Of a stretch of 63,573 nucleotides of DNA, positions 61,490 through 63,573 are shown piece after piece (position 1 is the stretch's first letter; every line of letters begins with the position of its first letter). The translations under genes and the position numbers were made by a program. Source of the stretch: Collinsella aerofaciens (GTDB taxonomy: Bacteria > Actinomycetota > Coriobacteriia > Coriobacteriales > Coriobacteriaceae); NCBI RefSeq assembly GCF_901212495.1, contig NZ_CAAKNY010000086.1, forward strand, positions 1-63,573, in the 5' to 3' direction. The notes under the pieces are model-generated. The model ran no database searches. It saw only the letters and a list, made by a program, of their open reading frames with translations, and was not told the origin of the DNA.

Positions 61490-62776
61490 ATGTCGGTCGA
61501 TATAGCCACCTATGTTCACGATCTTGCCGTTGAGGCCAAGGCCGCTTCGGGCGCGCTTGCCACGGCGAGCGATGCCCAGCGCCAGGAGGCTGTGCGCGCC
61601 ATGGCCGCGGCGCTGCGCGATGGCGCTGATTCCATCATGGCCGCCAACGGGCTCGATATGTCCGCCGCGCGCGATGCGGGGACCTCGGCGGGGCTCCTCG
61701 ACCGCCTGCTGCTGACGCCCGAGCGCGTCGAGGGCATGGCCGCCGGCCTGGAGAAGCTCGCCGAGCTGCCCGATCCCGTGGGCCGCGTGCTCGACCATCG
61801 CGTGCTTGCAAGCGGTGTGGACCTCACCCGCGTGAGCGTGCCGCTGGGCCTGGTCGCCATGGTGTACGAGGCGCGCCCCAACGTGACGGCCGATGCCGCG
61901 GGCATCTGCATCCGTACCGGCAACGCCTGCATTTTGCGCGGCGGTTCGCTGGCCTACCACTCGTGTGCCATGATTTCTGAGTTGCTGGCCGATGCACTCG
62001 AGGCCAAGGGTTTCCCGCGCGAGGCTATCTCGATGATCGAGTCCACCGACCGCGAGGCCACCGGCGAGCTCATGAAGCTCCGCGGCATCGTCGACGTGCT
62101 CATTCCGCGTGGTGGTGCGGGCCTGATCCAGCGCTGCGTGCGCGAGTCGCTTGTGCCGGTGATCGAGACGGGCACGGGCAACTGCCATATCTACGTGCAT
62201 GAATCCGCCGACTTTGACAAGGCGCTCAACATTATCGTCAATGCCAAGACCCAGCGCGTGGGCGTGTGCAATGCCGCCGAGTCGCTGCTGGTCGACCGTG
62301 CCGTTGCTGATCGCTTCCTGCCCGCAGTCGTTGCCGTGCTGCACGATCACGGCGTGCTGATTCACGGCGACGAGGCCACGTGCGCCGCATGCGCCGGCGC
62401 TGGGCTTGCCGAGGGCGATGACTACGTGGCTGCAACCGAGGAGGACTGGGGCCGGGAGTATCTGGCGCTCGAGATGAGCGTGAAGGTCGTGGCGAACGAG
62501 GATGAGGCCATCGCGCATATCAACCGCTACGGTACCATGCACTCCGAGGCCATCGTTGCCGAGGACAAGGATGCTTGCGAGCGCTTCTTGGATGCAGTCG
62601 ATGCCTCGGCCGTGTACGCCAACGCCAGCACGCGCTTCACTGACGGTGGCGAGTTTGGGCTGGGTGCCGAGATCGGCATCTCGACCCAAAAGCTCCACGC
62701 CCGAGGCCCCTTTGCCGCCGAGGCCCTCACCACCTACAAATACAAGCTCCGCGGCACCGGCCAGGTCCGCCCCTAA
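61490..62776 (+). CDS. proA: Gamma-glutamyl phosphate reductase
   Basis: 428 residues. NADPH-dependent reduction of gamma-glutamyl phosphate to the semialdehyde, second step of proline synthesis. The aldehyde-dehydrogenase fold is evident: VAMVYEARPNVTADAAGICI, RGGSLAYHS, LIPRGGAGLIQRC and catalytic Cys in KTQRVGVCNAAESLL; the C-terminal GAEIGISTQKLHARGPFAAE closes the family pattern. The ATG at 61490 follows AAGAGAAAGGG. No proC is present in the window. Confidence 0.95.
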   Translation: MSVDIATYVHDLAVEAKAASGALATASDAQRQEAVRAMAAALRDGADSIMAANGLDMSAARDAGTSAGLLDRLLLTPERVEGMAAGLEKLAELPDPVGRVLDHRVLASGVDLTRVSVPLGLVAMVYEARPNVTADAAGICIRTGNACILRGGSLAYHSCAMISELLADALEAKGFPREAISMIESTDREATGELMKLRGIVDVLIPRGGAGLIQRCVRESLVPVIETGTGNCHIYVHESADFDKALNIIVNAKTQRVGVCNAAESLLVDRAVADRFLPAVVAVLHDHGVLIHGDEATCAACAGAGLAEGDDYVAATEEDWGREYLALEMSVKVVANEDEAIAHINRYGTMHSEAIVAEDKDACERFLDAVDASAVYANASTRFTDGGEFGLGAEIGISTQKLHARGPFAAEALTTYKYKLRGTGQVRP

Positions 62777-62778
62777 AC

Positions 62779-62819
62779 CTCCCAAAAAGGGACAGGTTTA
62801 TTTTGGCAGGTTTTATCTG
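62779..62819 (+). repeat. GGGACAGG-family repeat, single arm
   Basis: CCTCCCAAAAAGGGACAGGT onward to GGCAGGTTTTATCTG, three bases after the proA stop. Orientation as at 51369 and 63550. Confidence 0.9.
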
Positions 62820-62949
62820 CGGTTTTGCCGGGGCGACGCGTTCGCCCGGCATTTTTTTCCGCCCGCCTTTTCGGCCTTTCGACTTTCGCCACGGCGATAT
62901 ACGATATTGACACCGTGACTTAGCACTGACGTAACTGGAGGTATCGACC

Positions 62950-63549
62950 ATGTCCCAGACGCTTGCTGCCGGAATCACCCGAGACCGCGCGTTTGAACTG
63001 CTCAACGAGCACAACAAAGACCCGTTCCACATCACGCACGGCGAGACCGTCGAGGGCACCATGCGCTACTTTGCGCGCGAGTTCGACCCCGAAAACGAAG
63101 ATTTTTGGGGCATCGTCGGTCTGCTGCACGACCTGGATTGGGAGGAGCATGAGGACGACCCCATGAACCACACCATCTATGCTGCCGAGATTCTTGAGGG
63201 TGAGGGTGCGACCCCCGAGCTTATCCGTGCCATCCAGACGCACACGTCCGATTTCAACTCTTCGCTGCCCAAGCCCGAGTTGCAGATGGAAAAGATCCTG
63301 TTTGCCTGCGACGAGCTCACCGGCCTGATCGGCGCCGCCGTCATCATGCGCCCGAGCAAGAGCGTCATGGACTTTACGACCAAGTCGCTCAAAAAGAAAT
63401 TCAAGGACAAGCGCTTTGCCGCCGGCTGCTCGCGCGATGTAATTTCGCAGGGTGCCGAGATGCTGGGCTGGGAGCTTCCCGAGCTCTTCGACCGCACCAT
63501 CGCAGCCATGCAGTCCTTCGCCCCCGACCGCGACACCTTCCAGGCCTAA
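62950..63549 (+). CDS. HD-domain hydrolase
   Basis: 199 residues. HITHGETVEGTMRYF and GLLHDLDWEEHEDDP contain the HD metal-binding residues (His...His-Asp), with later His in MNHTIYAAEIL and IQTHTSDF. The C-terminal half (MEKILFACDELTGLIGAAVI) matches small uncharacterised HD phosphohydrolases. It may act on nucleotides; the substrate is unknown. GGAGG precedes the ATG. It is bracketed by two same-direction GGGACAGG repeats. Confidence 0.88.
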   Translation: MSQTLAAGITRDRAFELLNEHNKDPFHITHGETVEGTMRYFAREFDPENEDFWGIVGLLHDLDWEEHEDDPMNHTIYAAEILEGEGATPELIRAIQTHTSDFNSSLPKPELQMEKILFACDELTGLIGAAVIMRPSKSVMDFTTKSLKKKFKDKRFAAGCSRDVISQGAEMLGWELPELFDRTIAAMQSFAPDRDTFQA

Positions 63550-63573
63550 CCTGCCAAAAAGGGACAGGTTTAT
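63550..63573 (+). repeat. GGGACAGG-family repeat, cut by the window end
   Basis: CCTGCCAAAAAGGGACAGG starts at the base after the HD gene stop and continues past the window. Confidence 0.85.

Overview
The window looks like the chromosome of a GC-rich gut actinobacterium of the class Coriobacteriia, most likely Collinsella or a close relative. This rests on strong GC bias at third codon positions, AAAGGAG-type ribosome binding sites, the gene content (ATP-dependent PEP carboxykinase, B3/B4-domain protein, tandem histidine phosphatases, nicotinate phosphoribosyltransferase) and spacers filled with palindromic repeats. No rRNA or other marker gene is present, so the genus is inferred.

Layout. 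At 1-530 lies the 3' end of an IS110-family transposase, running straight into a dispersed repeat. At 800-4460 is a pstSCAB phosphate importer without phoU. An ABC-F ATPase (Uup-like), a HAD phosphatase and a DtxR-type regulator follow. At 8178-10878 is a metal-efflux operon (ArsR/SmtB sensor, free-standing HMA chaperone, P1B ATPase) with three copies of one operator. From 11 to 24.5 kb are mainly housekeeping genes: a DEDDh exonuclease, an ArsP/Mn-type exporter, DUF188, HdeD-like, nitroreductase, two histidine phosphatases, a DUF1015-like protein, an M20 peptidase and serC-serA. Two divergent paralogues of a Vsr/DUF559-like nuclease-fold family are interspersed.

The centrepiece is a 17-kb defence island (24891-41720) of lower GC content and different codon use. 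It is a BREX locus (brxA, brxB, brxC, pglX, pglZ) of unusual build. PglX is split into two separate genes, with a HEPN-family ribonuclease gene in the gap. Between the PglX C-terminal half and PglZ lie three further genes: a protein with two OmpR-type winged helices fused to a copy of the PglZ N-terminal module, a ParB/Srx-fold protein and an SNF2-type helicase. No brxL is present. All genes point the same way with gaps of mostly 4-30 bases, so they probably act as one operon. A 9-bp inverted repeat just upstream of brxA is a candidate operator.

From 42 to 63.5 kb are housekeeping genes again: a K+/H+ antiporter, a PPP phosphatase, a polysaccharide flippase-like protein, pckA, a B3/B4 protein preceded by a candidate leader RNA, MarR, DegV, an MGMT-like protein, trpS, a WecA/TagO-like transferase, a candidate 6S RNA, a radical SAM protein, tRNA-Ala(CGC), pncB, proB, an S33 peptidase, proA and an HD hydrolase.

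Many intergenic spacers contain long, often perfect inverted repeats. They belong to several sequence families but nearly all carry a GGGAC core. They look like REP-type elements, and many probably also serve as terminators.
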